Shown piece after piece: positions 17,208 to 25,999 of a DNA stretch of 64,000 nucleotides (its first letter is position 1; each line of letters opens with the position of its first letter). The notes under the pieces were generated by a model that worked only from the letters and a program-made list of their open reading frames with translations, made no database searches and had not been told where the DNA came from. The position numbers were made by a program, and so were the translations under genes. Location of the stretch: the NCBI GenBank assembly GCA_964513565.1, contig CAZENE010000012.1:1-64000 (forward strand), in the 5' to 3' direction. This DNA is from Delta-02 sp964513565. Lineage in GTDB: Bacteria > Desulfobacterota > Syntrophorhabdia > Syntrophorhabdales > Syntrophorhabdaceae.

Positions 17208-17936
17208 ATGAGCTATTACGTGACAGTCGCAGGAAAATTTGTAAATGAAAAAAGGCTGGATATGATATCGCATAACCTGGCCAATTCGCTAACGGCGGGG
17301 TTTAAGGCATCGAGGCCCGTATTCGGCATGGTCACTTCCGCGGAGATGCCGTCAGGCGGCCAGGCCATATTGAAGAATGCTTATGTCAATCTATCTGACA
17401 CCTATATAGATTTTTCTGACGCACCTCTTGTAGAAAGCGGTGCCATTCTCGATGTCGCCATCGCCGGTGGAGGATTTTTCAGTGTTCTGACCCCCCAGGG
17501 GATGCAATACACACGCAATGGTCAATTTATGCTCGATAAAGCAGGCTGCCTTGTAACGATGAACGGTCACCCTGTCATGGGAAAAGGTGGTCAGATCACC
17601 ATTAACGTGTCCGACGGGAAAGAGATACGCATCGAAACCGATGGTTCGGTCTTCCTGGGGAAAGACCTGGTCGATGTTATCAAGGTGACAGAGTTCATAA
17701 ATATCAATGACCTGAAACCTGTCAGTAAAAGCAACTTTGTTAATACGGGTAACGATCCCGGAAGCGTACCGAAGGTATATTCGGTCAAACAGGGTGTATA
17801 CGAGGCATCGAACGTGAACGTGGTCCTGGAAATGGTAGACCTGATTTGTACGATGAGGGCCTTCGAGTGCTACACCAAGATCGACCAGATGTTCGCCGAT
17901 ATTAACGAAAAATTGACAGGTCTCGCCAAATTCTAG
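17208..17936 (+). CDS. flgF: Flagellar basal-body rod protein FlgF
   Basis: 242 residues; proximal rod protein of the flagellar basal body, exported by the flagellar type III system. The N-terminus (LDMISHNLANSLTAGFKASR) is the conserved rod/hook coil, and the C-terminus VNVVLEMVDLICTMRAFEC pairs with it. The start at 17208 (MSYYVTVAG) fits the family; it is preceded by a G run only one base away. It would lie about four bases after the sigma-54 start point, so the message is nearly leaderless. First gene of the rod/ring operon. Confidence 0.93.
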   Translation: MSYYVTVAGKFVNEKRLDMISHNLANSLTAGFKASRPVFGMVTSAEMPSGGQAILKNAYVNLSDTYIDFSDAPLVESGAILDVAIAGGGFFSVLTPQGMQYTRNGQFMLDKAGCLVTMNGHPVMGKGGQITINVSDGKEIRIETDGSVFLGKDLVDVIKVTEFININDLKPVSKSNFVNTGNDPGSVPKVYSVKQGVYEASNVNVVLEMVDLICTMRAFECYTKIDQMFADINEKLTGLAKF

Positions 17937-17945
17937 GAGGAAGCT

Positions 17946-18734
17946 ATGATAAGGGCGCTGTGGACAGCCGGAACAGGTATGAACGTTCAGCAGACGAACC
18001 TGGATGTCATTGCCAACAATATCGCTAACGTCAACACGAACGGCTACAAGAAAAGCCGGGCGGATTTCCAGGACCTTATGTATCAGACCTTAAGGCTCCA
18101 GGGGGCGCGTACGGAAGACGGCGGAATGGTCCCGACCGGCATTCAGATCGGCCTTGGAGCAATGCTTTCTTCCGTGCAGAAGGTTTTTCAACAGGGTGAT
18201 TATCAGCGGACCGATAATGAATTGGATGTCGCCATCGAAGGCAACGGCTTTTTTCAGGTAAACCTCCCGTCCGGGGAAAAGGCATACACGAGGGCAGGTG
18301 CATTGAAAACAGATGCAGACGGAAAACTGGTTACATCCGATGGTCACACCATCGAACCCAGCCTGACAATCCCGGCCAAAACGACAAGCATCTCGATAGA
18401 AAGCGATGGCACGGTCACGGTCCAGATCCAGGGACAGTCCTCCCCGCAACAGCTCGGCACTATCGAACTCGCCAATTTCATCAATCCTACCGGGCTCCGG
18501 GCGATTGGAAAAAATATGTTCATGGAAACCGATGCAAGCGGTTCGCCCACGACCGGAAGGCCCGGGCAGAATGGCATGGGCACGGTGATACAGGGTTTCC
18601 TGGAAATGTCGAATGTCAATGTCATGCAGGAGATGATCAATATGATAATCGGGCAGCGAGCGTATGAGGTCAACACAAAGGCAATACAGGCTGCCGATGA
18701 AATGCTTCAGATGACAAACAATCTGAGGAGGTAG
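17946..18734 (+). CDS. flgG: Flagellar distal rod protein FlgG
   Basis: 262 residues, normal FlgG length. MIRALWTAGTGMNVQQTNLD followed by VIANNIANVNTNGYKKSRAD is the signature of FlgG, with the matching C-terminus SNVNVMQEMINMIIGQRAYE. It builds the distal rod between MS ring and hook. Ribosome site AGGAGG six bases upstream, nine bases after flgF. Confidence 0.97.
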   Translation: MIRALWTAGTGMNVQQTNLDVIANNIANVNTNGYKKSRADFQDLMYQTLRLQGARTEDGGMVPTGIQIGLGAMLSSVQKVFQQGDYQRTDNELDVAIEGNGFFQVNLPSGEKAYTRAGALKTDADGKLVTSDGHTIEPSLTIPAKTTSISIESDGTVTVQIQGQSSPQQLGTIELANFINPTGLRAIGKNMFMETDASGSPTTGRPGQNGMGTVIQGFLEMSNVNVMQEMINMIIGQRAYEVNTKAIQAADEMLQMTNNLRR

Positions 18735-18735
18735 C

Positions 18736-19455
18736 ATGGGCGGAAAAAGATCTCTCTTAGCGATATTGACCCTAGTTCTCATTGCTGTCGTCGTCGCGGG
18801 ATATCTCGACGTTGTTCAAGCAGGGACCCATCCGGTCGGCTCCGTTGTGGAATCCCGGATAATCAGGTTTATAGAGGATATATATCCTGAGGGTAATCCC
18901 GTACGGATAAAACTCAATTCAATTCCCGCCGCTTTGAGAGAAAACGTCGCGGTTGTAAATGTGAACTTTGTCAATGTGCCTGATGTCAACGGGAATGGTA
19001 TTTGCTCCGTGGAGATAAAGAATCGGGCCGGGCGTGTCCGGGTTGTCCAGGTGCCATTCAGGGTTTTTTCGAAGCGCGAACTCTTCGTTCTGAAAAAGGC
19101 AGGGCAAAAAGGCGACCTCGTAAGTATGAAGGATATTAGGGTTCGCGAGACATATATGAACGGGAGACAGGGAGGGTACCCGGCTTCGGCGGAAGATGTC
19201 GTCGGCAAGGCGCTCAAGCGCGACGTGCCGGCAAACACGGTAATTACGGACCAGGTCCTCGAAAATCAGGTTGTTATGAAAAGAGGCGATATCGTCACCA
19301 TCATCGCCGAAACGAACAAACTCATTGTACGCGCAAAAGGCAGGACAATAGATAAGGGCGGGATAGGGGAGACTATCCGTGTCAGGAACATTGCATCCGG
19401 AAAAGAGCTGACCGCAAAGGTAATGAGCGGCTCAACGGTTAAGGTTGAATTTTAG
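18736..19455 (+). CDS. flgA: Flagellar P-ring chaperone FlgA
   Basis: 239 residues. A signal peptide (ILTLVLIAVVVAGYLDVVQA) precedes a periplasmic protein with the SAF-like domain of FlgA (KAGQKGDLVSMKDIRV, then LKRDVPANTVITDQVL). It helps FlgI assemble into the P ring. Begins two bases after flgG, so the genes are coupled. Divergent in sequence, as is usual for FlgA. Confidence 0.92.
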   Translation: MGGKRSLLAILTLVLIAVVVAGYLDVVQAGTHPVGSVVESRIIRFIEDIYPEGNPVRIKLNSIPAALRENVAVVNVNFVNVPDVNGNGICSVEIKNRAGRVRVVQVPFRVFSKRELFVLKKAGQKGDLVSMKDIRVRETYMNGRQGGYPASAEDVVGKALKRDVPANTVITDQVLENQVVMKRGDIVTIIAETNKLIVRAKGRTIDKGGIGETIRVRNIASGKELTAKVMSGSTVKVEF

Positions 19456-19467
19456 GAGAATGAGCTC

Positions 19468-20178
19468 ATGAAAAAGATTGCCGGTCTCTTGGTCCTTTCG
19501 ATCTTTGCAATGGCCTTTTTTACAGGGCAGGGTTGCCAAAATGTTCACCAGTCAAAGATAAAGGACGAGCCTTTTATCATCGACAATACGTACAGGAACA
19601 TGAAGCCCGGACCGGAGCCACAGAAAGGGACGATATTCCGCGGCGTCAATTCGTCGAGCAGCATCTTGAGCGACCACAGGGCGCGCGCGGTCGGTGACAT
19701 CATCACGGTTGTTATCGATGAACGGACGAATGCCAGCGAGAAAGCGGGCACCAGCACCACGAGAAATTCGTCGACGGTTGCCGGCATCCCCAACTTTTTC
19801 GGACTTGAGTCGAATACCTACCCTTCGAGCATATCCCCCGACAAATTCATCAATGCCAGTACGAAGAATGATTTTGAAGGATCAGGGGAGACAACACGCA
19901 ATGGTTCTTTGACGGCCGTGATAACAGCGCGGGTCGTCGATGTGCTGGCGAACGGGAACCTAGCGATAGAAGGGAAAAGGGAAATAGTGATAAACGAGGA
20001 GAAGAAGGAGATCCTGGTCCAGGGCATTGTAAGGCCGAGGGACCTCGATTACAATAACTCGGTGATGTCCAGCATGATAGCCGATGCCAGGATCATTTAT
20101 ACCGGCGTTGGTGTTGTGGCCGAAAAACAGAGGCCCGGCTGGATGGCACGCATCGTGGACGCGGTATGGCCGTTCTGA
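19468..20178 (+). CDS. flgH: Flagellar L-ring lipoprotein FlgH
   Basis: 236 residues. Lipobox TGQGC with the lipid-bearing Cys23, so it is placed in the outer membrane. Core marks are RARAVGDIITVVIDERTNAS and the C-terminal GIVRPRDLDYNNSVMSSMIA segment. Forms the L ring around the rod; its presence shows a Gram-negative envelope with lipopolysaccharide. Ribosome site TAGGAGAATGAGCTC precedes ATG. Confidence 0.97.
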   Translation: MKKIAGLLVLSIFAMAFFTGQGCQNVHQSKIKDEPFIIDNTYRNMKPGPEPQKGTIFRGVNSSSSILSDHRARAVGDIITVVIDERTNASEKAGTSTTRNSSTVAGIPNFFGLESNTYPSSISPDKFINASTKNDFEGSGETTRNGSLTAVITARVVDVLANGNLAIEGKREIVINEEKKEILVQGIVRPRDLDYNNSVMSSMIADARIIYTGVGVVAEKQRPGWMARIVDAVWPF

Positions 20179-20188
20179 CGGAGGCGGG

Positions 20189-21316
20189 ATGAATTACCGG
20201 AAACGGGTGCATTTTGCGAAAATAACTGTCTGCATAGCATTTTTTGTCGCCGCGTTCATTCTGTTCTTCATCAGCCTGGCGGACGCCGCCCGTATCAAGG
20301 AGATTGGCTACATAAACGGCGCCCGGAGCAATCAGCTGATCGGGTACGGTCTTGTGGTCGGTCTTTCGGGAACAGGAGACAAGTCAAATACGATCTTTAC
20401 GAACCAGTCCTTATCCAACATGCTCGAAACTATGGGAATACGGGTTGATCCCAGGACGACAAAAGTCAATAATGTCGCGGCGGTCATGGTCACCTGCAAT
20501 CTTCCCCCTTTTGCACGCATCGGCAGCAGGATCGACGTAACCGTTTCATCTATCGGCGATGCAAAGAGTATAGAGGGTGGGGTCCTTGTAGCGACACCGC
20601 TTAAGGGCTCGGACGGGAACGTTTATGCAATGGCCCAGGGGCCGATGGTTGTCGGCGGTTTTCTTGCTTCCGGACAGGGAGCCTCCGTACAGAAGAATCA
20701 TCCGACAGTCGGCAGGATCGTAAATGGAGCCACGATCGAACGCGAAGTCGTTTCGGAGGATTATAAATGCGGCAACATAACGATTGCCTTGAAGATACCG
20801 GACTTTACCAACGCCAGGCGCGTGGCGGACCGCGTAAACGAGACCTTCGGGGGTGGGGCTTACGCCAGGGATGCCGGGACAATAAGCGTGAAGATACCTG
20901 CCGATATGATGAATAACCCTGTCAGGTTCGTATCTATGGTGGAGAACCTTGATGTCAGGACTGACATGCAGGCCAAGATAGTCGTCGATGAAAAGACGGG
21001 AACAGTTGTTATCGGTGAAAATGTCCGGGTTTCAACGGTTGTGATATCCCACGGAAATATAAGCGTCCAGGTGAAGGAAGACACCCGGGTGAGCCAGCCG
21101 ATGCCCTTCGGGCAGGGACGAACAGTCGTCTCTCCCGACACGCAGATCAAAGTACGAGAAGACCGGGGGAAGTTCTACCTGTTGGAAGCAGGAGTATCAA
21201 TACGTGAGCTTGTCAATGCGCTCAATGCGACCGGCATATCGACACGGGATGTCATAACGATACTGCAGACCATAAAGGCATCGGGTGCGCTTCATGCCGA
21301 ACTTGAAGTAATATAG
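20189..21316 (+). CDS. flgI: Flagellar P-ring protein FlgI
   Basis: 375 residues, standard length. Signal peptide ending SLADA, then RIKEIGYINGARSNQLIGYG and LVVGLSGTGDKSN, both diagnostic. It forms the ring in the peptidoglycan layer. The start at 20189 (MNYRKRVHF) follows GGAGGCGGG; the longer open frame reaching back into flgH is not used. Confidence 0.97.
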   Translation: MNYRKRVHFAKITVCIAFFVAAFILFFISLADAARIKEIGYINGARSNQLIGYGLVVGLSGTGDKSNTIFTNQSLSNMLETMGIRVDPRTTKVNNVAAVMVTCNLPPFARIGSRIDVTVSSIGDAKSIEGGVLVATPLKGSDGNVYAMAQGPMVVGGFLASGQGASVQKNHPTVGRIVNGATIEREVVSEDYKCGNITIALKIPDFTNARRVADRVNETFGGGAYARDAGTISVKIPADMMNNPVRFVSMVENLDVRTDMQAKIVVDEKTGTVVIGENVRVSTVVISHGNISVQVKEDTRVSQPMPFGQGRTVVSPDTQIKVREDRGKFYLLEAGVSIRELVNALNATGISTRDVITILQTIKASGALHAELEVI

Positions 21317-21328
21317 GAGGTCCACAGA

Positions 21329-21676
21329 ATGTCTGATAGTGTAAGATCCTTAATGGCAGCAATCCAGCCTTCATTATCAATGGCGGACACGGGATTTCGG
21401 AAGACGGAGCCCGTTTCGCCGGAGGCGGACACGGAAAAGGTCTGCCGGAATTTCGAGAGTTTCATGCTTTACAGCATGCTCAAGTATATGGAAAAAACGA
21501 CGAAAATGTCGAAAAAGGGTTATGAGGAAGAAGCATACATGGCAATGGTATATGAGAAAGTGGCCGATTTTCTTGCAGAGAAGGGTGTAGGTCTCAAAGA
21601 AATGCTCATGAAATACACCGAAAAAGAAAATGTTAAAGTTAATCCTGCTATCGGCGATAATACTGGTAAGCGATAG
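21329..21676 (+). CDS. flgJ: Rod-binding protein, FlgJ N-terminal type
   Basis: 115 residues. Corresponds only to the rod-capping half of FlgJ (VCRNFESFMLYSMLKYMEKT and GYEEEAYMAMVYEKVADFLA); the muramidase half found in enterobacterial FlgJ is absent, as in many deltaproteobacteria, so a separate peptidoglycan hydrolase must open the wall. AGGAGG lies upstream. A sigma-28 promoter for the next gene is embedded in its last codons. Confidence 0.88.
   Translation: MSDSVRSLMAAIQPSLSMADTGFRKTEPVSPEADTEKVCRNFESFMLYSMLKYMEKTTKMSKKGYEEEAYMAMVYEKVADFLAEKGVGLKEMLMKYTEKENVKVNPAIGDNTGKR
21634..21660 (+). promoter_or_regulatory. Sigma-28 (FliA) promoter of flgM-flgN-flgK-flgL
   Basis: TAAAGTTA (21634-21641), 11 bases, GGCGATAA (21653-21660), against consensus TAAAGTTT-N11-GCCGATAA: one mismatch in each box. 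It lies inside the end of flgJ, with a start point near 21667 and flgM at 21689. Confidence 0.9.
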
Positions 21677-21688
21677 AGGAGGTGGGTT

Positions 21689-22000
21689 ATGAAGATCCAA
21701 AACGGCAACAAAACCGACCTGCTTGACAGTCTCCTGAAGACTGCACAGGTCAAGCCTCAAAAAGATTCCCCGGTGGACGAGAAAAGAGGCGAAGCAACAG
21801 GCTATGGCGACAGGGTCGAGATCTCTTCCAGGAAGCAGGAGATACAAGGCCTTGCTGCAAGGGCAAAGGCCGAGCCTGTCGTCCGGGGTGAAGAAGTAGA
21901 GCGTCTCAGACAGGCTGTAGAAGACGGGACATACAACGCAAAAGGCGAGATAGTGGCGGGCAGCATCCTGAAGAGCAACATCCTTGACGAGTTGCTATGA
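21689..22000 (+). CDS. flgM: Anti-sigma-28 factor FlgM
   Basis: 103 residues. FlgM binds FliA until it is exported through the finished hook, delaying late genes. The family C-terminus is clear: a DRVEISSRKQEI stretch, then VERLRQAVEDGTYNAKGEIV and ILDELL. Ribosome site GAGGAGGTGGG. Having its own sigma-28 promoter makes FlgM feed back on its own synthesis. Overlaps flgN by four bases. Confidence 0.93.
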   Translation: MKIQNGNKTDLLDSLLKTAQVKPQKDSPVDEKRGEATGYGDRVEISSRKQEIQGLAARAKAEPVVRGEEVERLRQAVEDGTYNAKGEIVAGSILKSNILDELL

Positions 22001-22434
22001 TGATGACCGAAGCTATCATAGAGATGACGAAGAAAGAAGAAAAAACCCTGAAGGAGTTTCTAATAGCTCTTCGCATGGAGCGGGATGCCATCATATCCTT
22101 TTCTCTCGAGGGCATTATCGCGGGAAACAACAGGAAGGAGGAGATCCTGAGAAAACTGGACTTTCTCAAGGCTGAAAAAGAGAAGCTTCTTGGTGAGTCC
22201 GGAGAACGGGATGCGCTGGCCGCAGATTCAACGATGCAGGTGCTGAACCGGGAGGTGGCCGTGCTGATAAAAGATATCAAGACGGCCATGGATAAAAATA
22301 TGAAGCTTCTGTCTTTTTCCATGGATCACGTAAGGTCCTCGATAGAGAACATTATCGGAAATATCGGTGCAACGGCGGGTTACGGGAAAAAGAGAGAGGA
22401 CCTCTCTTCTCTTATCCTCTCAAAGGTCGTATAA
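21997..22434 (+). CDS. flgN: FlgN-type export chaperone for FlgK/FlgL
   Basis: 145 residues, all helical, with charged heptads typical of FlgN (EEKTLKEFLIALRMERDAII, then NNRKEEILRKLDFLKAEKEK). Position between flgM and flgK supports the call. It would hold FlgK and FlgL unfolded for export. The start is ATGATGATG; the first ATG overlaps flgM. Confidence 0.85.
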   Translation: MMMTEAIIEMTKKEEKTLKEFLIALRMERDAIISFSLEGIIAGNNRKEEILRKLDFLKAEKEKLLGESGERDALAADSTMQVLNREVAVLIKDIKTAMDKNMKLLSFSMDHVRSSIENIIGNIGATAGYGKKREDLSSLILSKVV

Positions 22435-22456
22435 CCGTCTTAAAGAAAGGCAGCCT

Positions 22457-23851
22457 ATGGGTATTACGTCCATCCTCAATATCGCTCGGAGCGCCCTTTT
22501 CGCACAGCAATCGGCCCTCCAGGTCTTATCAAACAATATCGCCAATGTGAATACGCCGGGCTACGCTCGGCAGGAAACAGTCCTGAATGAAGCCAATTCG
22601 ACAATGACCGAAGGCGGCCTTCTGGGAAGCGGCGTAATTGTCGAACGGATAATCAGTAATTACGACAAATATCTCGAGTATTCCATGGCCAGGGAATTTA
22701 CGTCCATGGAAGAGCAGATGACATACGAGAAGTTCTTTACCCGGATCGAAAACGTTCTCGACGAGAACAATTCACGGCTGACATCCAACATTACCGCTTT
22801 TTTTAATGCATGGCAGGGGTTGTCTGCGGACCCTTTAAGTGCCGTCGCGCGAGAGAATGTAGCGCTGAACGGGGCAAACATCGGGCAGGGGATCCGGAAT
22901 ATATATACGCAGCTTAAGAGTCTCCAGACGGAAATCGATAATAACGTTGCCGGCGAGGTTGCGAAAATCAATAATATCCTGGCCTCGATAGCCGAATTTA
23001 ATAAAAAGGCCTACGAATCAACCGTTAACGGCGCCGGAGGGTCCAGCTACAAGACCCGGGCCCTTGCAGCGCTTCAGGAATTGTCAGGCAAAATAAACGT
23101 CCAATATTTTGACGACGCGAACGGCGGCCTTACCGTTATGACCGGTGATGGGAAGATCCTGGTCGAAAAAGGTACGGTCTGCGAGCTTTCCGCCCGAAAG
23201 AACGCAGAGAACTTTTACGATGTGTACTGGCAGGGAAATTCGGTGAATTCGATCAATGTGTCTTACGCGATCACGGGCGGAGTCCTCAAGAGCCTGATGG
23301 ATCTCAGGGACGATAAGATCAGCGGTTTTATCGATGACATCAATAACCTTGCACATACCCTCATGACTGAGGTCAACGCTATCCATAGCGCCGGCTACAA
23401 TTCGGGCGGGACAACGGGGGTCAATTTTTTCAAGAACATGACCCGGGACTATGCGGCAAATATCGATCTCAGCGATGAGGTTAAAGCTGATACCGGCTAT
23501 ATCGCCGCATCATCATCGGCATCAGCCAGTTCAAATAATGATATAGCGCTCGCCCTTGCCAATCTGGGGACTACAGATGTGGCTATCGGCGGCAGGACAA
23601 CTACATATGTTTCTTATTCGGCATCTATTGCGAGCACAATAGGCAATTTATCCCGGAATGCACGAAGTCTTTCGGAATATCATCAGGATCTTATGGAGAT
23701 CGTGAGGAACCAGAGGGAAAGCGTATCCGGCGTGTCGATAGATGAAGAAATGTCGAATCTCATCAAGTTTCAATATGCATATCAGGCTGCCGCGCGCCTT
23801 ATCAACACGGCTGACACTCTCATGATGGCGCTCATGGAGATCGGCAGATGA
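22457..23851 (+). CDS. flgK: Flagellar hook-associated protein 1 (FlgK)
   Basis: 464 residues. N-terminal ALQVLSNNIANVNTPGYARQ is diagnostic; the C-terminus SGVSIDEEMSNLIKFQYAYQ is the paired helix. First junction protein between hook and filament. The start at 22457 (MGITSILNIARSALFAQQ) follows AAGAAAGG; the longer frame overlapping flgN is not used. It overlaps flgL by four bases. Confidence 0.96.
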   Translation: MGITSILNIARSALFAQQSALQVLSNNIANVNTPGYARQETVLNEANSTMTEGGLLGSGVIVERIISNYDKYLEYSMAREFTSMEEQMTYEKFFTRIENVLDENNSRLTSNITAFFNAWQGLSADPLSAVARENVALNGANIGQGIRNIYTQLKSLQTEIDNNVAGEVAKINNILASIAEFNKKAYESTVNGAGGSSYKTRALAALQELSGKINVQYFDDANGGLTVMTGDGKILVEKGTVCELSARKNAENFYDVYWQGNSVNSINVSYAITGGVLKSLMDLRDDKISGFIDDINNLAHTLMTEVNAIHSAGYNSGGTTGVNFFKNMTRDYAANIDLSDEVKADTGYIAASSSASASSNNDIALALANLGTTDVAIGGRTTTYVSYSASIASTIGNLSRNARSLSEYHQDLMEIVRNQRESVSGVSIDEEMSNLIKFQYAYQAAARLINTADTLMMALMEIGR

Positions 23852-25668
23852 GAATATCCGAATCAATGAGATATAGGCTTTTTCAATCGTGTATTAATAA
23901 CATCAGCCGGCAGTTGACGGACCTTGAAAAGAAAATATCGACCGGGAAGAATATCAATGCGCCCTCGGACGACCCGATCGTTTTTGCACGGGCGGTTGAG
24001 TATGATTCCCATTTAAGCCTTGGGATACAATTTGATGACAACCTGCAGCGTTTGAAAACGCTCGTGGGCATTTACTGTGCTTCGTTGACAAATATTGACA
24101 GCAATCTTAAGCAATTGAGCGAGATGGCGAATACCTATGGTACCGCCGACACTGGCTTGCGCCTGTCATACGTGGAAGGGTTGGAGAATATTATCGAGCA
24201 ACTTGTGACGGTAGGCAATACCCGGCTGGGTGCTGCATATAGTTTTGGCGGCCAGCAGGCCGATTCCGCGCCTTTTCACCTTAATAACGATTATTCGGTT
24301 TCGTATAATGTCTCGGCAAATGCCGAGGACGCAACCACCATATATGTTGACTCCGATCAGCTTGGAAAGTTCGGGCTTTCCGGCAGAGAGGTCTTCTACG
24401 GGACATCGAAGATAGCATTCGGCGAGGTTTCCAATTCATACCAGGGAGACATATATTCGAATACGGACAGCTTCGCCTACGTCATTGGAGCCGGCAACTG
24501 CGCCGTTATGGTAAACGGGGCTGCAGTAAACCTTACAACCGGCACGTATACTGGCGCCGCCCTTGCGAAAGAGATCGAGACCCGACTGGGAGCCGATTAT
24601 TCTGTGGCATTCGATTCCACAACGCGGAAATTTGTCGTAACGAACAACAGTGCTGCTTCAGCAACATTCAACTGGTCAGGCGCAGGCGCCACTGCCGCAT
24701 CGACCCTCGGCTTCGATGCTGTCGATTCGATTATCGGGGCTGGCGAGACGATAATGAGCGATATCGATACGGGAAGGAAATCCTTCCTTGTCAAGATCGT
24801 TGCCGGCGGCGCAGCAACAGGCGCTTTAGGCGCCCGGGCAACATATTCATATTCCCTCGACGGTGGCGGCAATACGTGGTCCGCGGCAATGGCAGTAAGT
24901 ACCGGAGGAGCGGATACGACGGGCGACATAACTATAGACGCGACCAATAATACACTTTATCGTAATGGCGCCGCCATAACTCTCACGAACGGGTCATATA
25001 CGGGAGACGGCTTGGCCGCGGAAATTCAAACCAGGCTCGGAGTCGGCTATTCCGTATCGTATAATGCGGAGAAGAGAAAATTTTCCATCACGAATACCAC
25101 CGGAAGCCTCGCAACGTTCAACTGGTCGCATGTCGGCGCTACTGCCGCGGGTGTCCTCGGATTCAACAATGCCGATTCGATCCTCAGCAATGGTAATACC
25201 GACATGAGCGATTACGACGCGGGCATGTTCATCGATGGTGCAGGGACAGCAAACACTACAAATAACCGCGTCAAGCTGGCATTTGGCACGACGGATACCC
25301 CCCTTGCCGCGAACGATGCATTTCAGGTTAAGGACCTCAGCATCTTCGAGCTGTTGAAGAATTTCAAAGACGCTTTCGACAGCGGGAATTCAACATGGGT
25401 CTCTAGGAATATTTCATATATCGATTCCGCATGCGCACTGACCGCAAAAAACAACGCCGTCGTTTCTTTCGAAGGCATTCAGGCTGAAAAGCTCATCGAA
25501 AACAATCAGGCAAGAGCAAACCGCATAGAGGACGAAAAAACAGTCCTTCTTAACGCCGACACCGCGACGCTTGGTACCGAATTCAATATCCTCCTGAACA
25601 CTTACCAGACGCTCCTGTCCGCGTTCTCGAAGATGCAGGCCGTCAGCATACTTAATTATCTTAATTAA
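23848..25668 (+). CDS. flgL: Flagellar hook-associated protein 3 (FlgL), enlarged by a duplicated domain
   Basis: 606 residues, about twice the usual 300. Conserved N-terminus (MRISESMRYRLFQSCINNIS, then STGKNINAPSDDP) and C-terminus (LNTYQTLLSAFSKMQAVSIL) match FlgL. The middle holds two copies of an 86-residue module, residues 222-307 and 372-457 (24511-24768 and 24961-25218), each running from NGAA...TGxYTG to MSDxDxG through RLGxxYSV and ATFNW. The modules should face outward from the junction. The gene ends the sigma-28 operon. Confidence 0.93.
   Translation: MRISESMRYRLFQSCINNISRQLTDLEKKISTGKNINAPSDDPIVFARAVEYDSHLSLGIQFDDNLQRLKTLVGIYCASLTNIDSNLKQLSEMANTYGTADTGLRLSYVEGLENIIEQLVTVGNTRLGAAYSFGGQQADSAPFHLNNDYSVSYNVSANAEDATTIYVDSDQLGKFGLSGREVFYGTSKIAFGEVSNSYQGDIYSNTDSFAYVIGAGNCAVMVNGAAVNLTTGTYTGAALAKEIETRLGADYSVAFDSTTRKFVVTNNSAASATFNWSGAGATAASTLGFDAVDSIIGAGETIMSDIDTGRKSFLVKIVAGGAATGALGARATYSYSLDGGGNTWSAAMAVSTGGADTTGDITIDATNNTLYRNGAAITLTNGSYTGDGLAAEIQTRLGVGYSVSYNAEKRKFSITNTTGSLATFNWSHVGATAAGVLGFNNADSILSNGNTDMSDYDAGMFIDGAGTANTTNNRVKLAFGTTDTPLAANDAFQVKDLSIFELLKNFKDAFDSGNSTWVSRNISYIDSACALTAKNNAVVSFEGIQAEKLIENNQARANRIEDEKTVLLNADTATLGTEFNILLNTYQTLLSAFSKMQAVSILNYLN
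24511..25218 (+). repeat. Internal duplication in flgL (two 258-bp copies 450 bp apart)
   Basis: Copies at 24511-24768 and 24961-25218 encode clearly related 86-residue modules at the same spacing of all motifs. Protein similarity is higher than obvious DNA identity, so the duplication is not recent. Confidence 0.85.
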
Positions 25669-25999
25669 AGATCGGAAAGCGTAAATCGTGAATCGTAAAT
25701 CGGGGTATGATCCGGACACATAGGTAAAACTTTCCCCGGGGTTATTGGCTCACTCGTCATTCGGTCCCCCCGTCAACGCATGACACAGGGATGAGACGGG
25801 CAAGGATCTTCCTGGAACCTCTTAAGCGTGAGGCCGACATCGTTACGCGTTAATCGTAAAGCCTTCATCGTGAGCGAGTTTCTCATTTTATTCCGGCGGA
25901 GGGACGTATTGTCTTGTCCTTACGAACTGACGACTTACGTCTTTATTATAGGGCGAATCTGGATTATCATATACGCACTATTTTATACAGGAGGCCTTA
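25669..25999. other. 331-base intergenic region flgL-fdhD with three heptad arrays
   Basis: No gene seen. It contains degenerate 7-bp-period arrays at 25674-25701 (units GTAAATC/GTGAATC), 25841-25875 (units CGTTACG, CGTTAAT, CGTAAAG...) and 25922-25942 (ACGAACT, GACGACT, TACGTCT). An AGGAGG for fdhD lies at its right end. No clear molybdenum-cofactor riboswitch or promoter was recognised. Confidence 0.5.

Noticed and set aside
18195..18206. CCGATAAT resembling a sigma-28 -10 box inside flgG
   Set aside because: No TAAA-like -35 box lies 15 bases upstream, and a promoter is not needed there.
18090..18782. 230-codon minus-strand frame opposite flgG
   Set aside because: Lies wholly within flgG and the start of flgA, both well supported; a shadow frame.
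25669..25999. Molybdenum-cofactor or other riboswitch ahead of fdhD
   Set aside because: Stems in this gap are explained by heptad repeats; no recognisable aptamer core found. An Infernal/Rfam search would be decisive.
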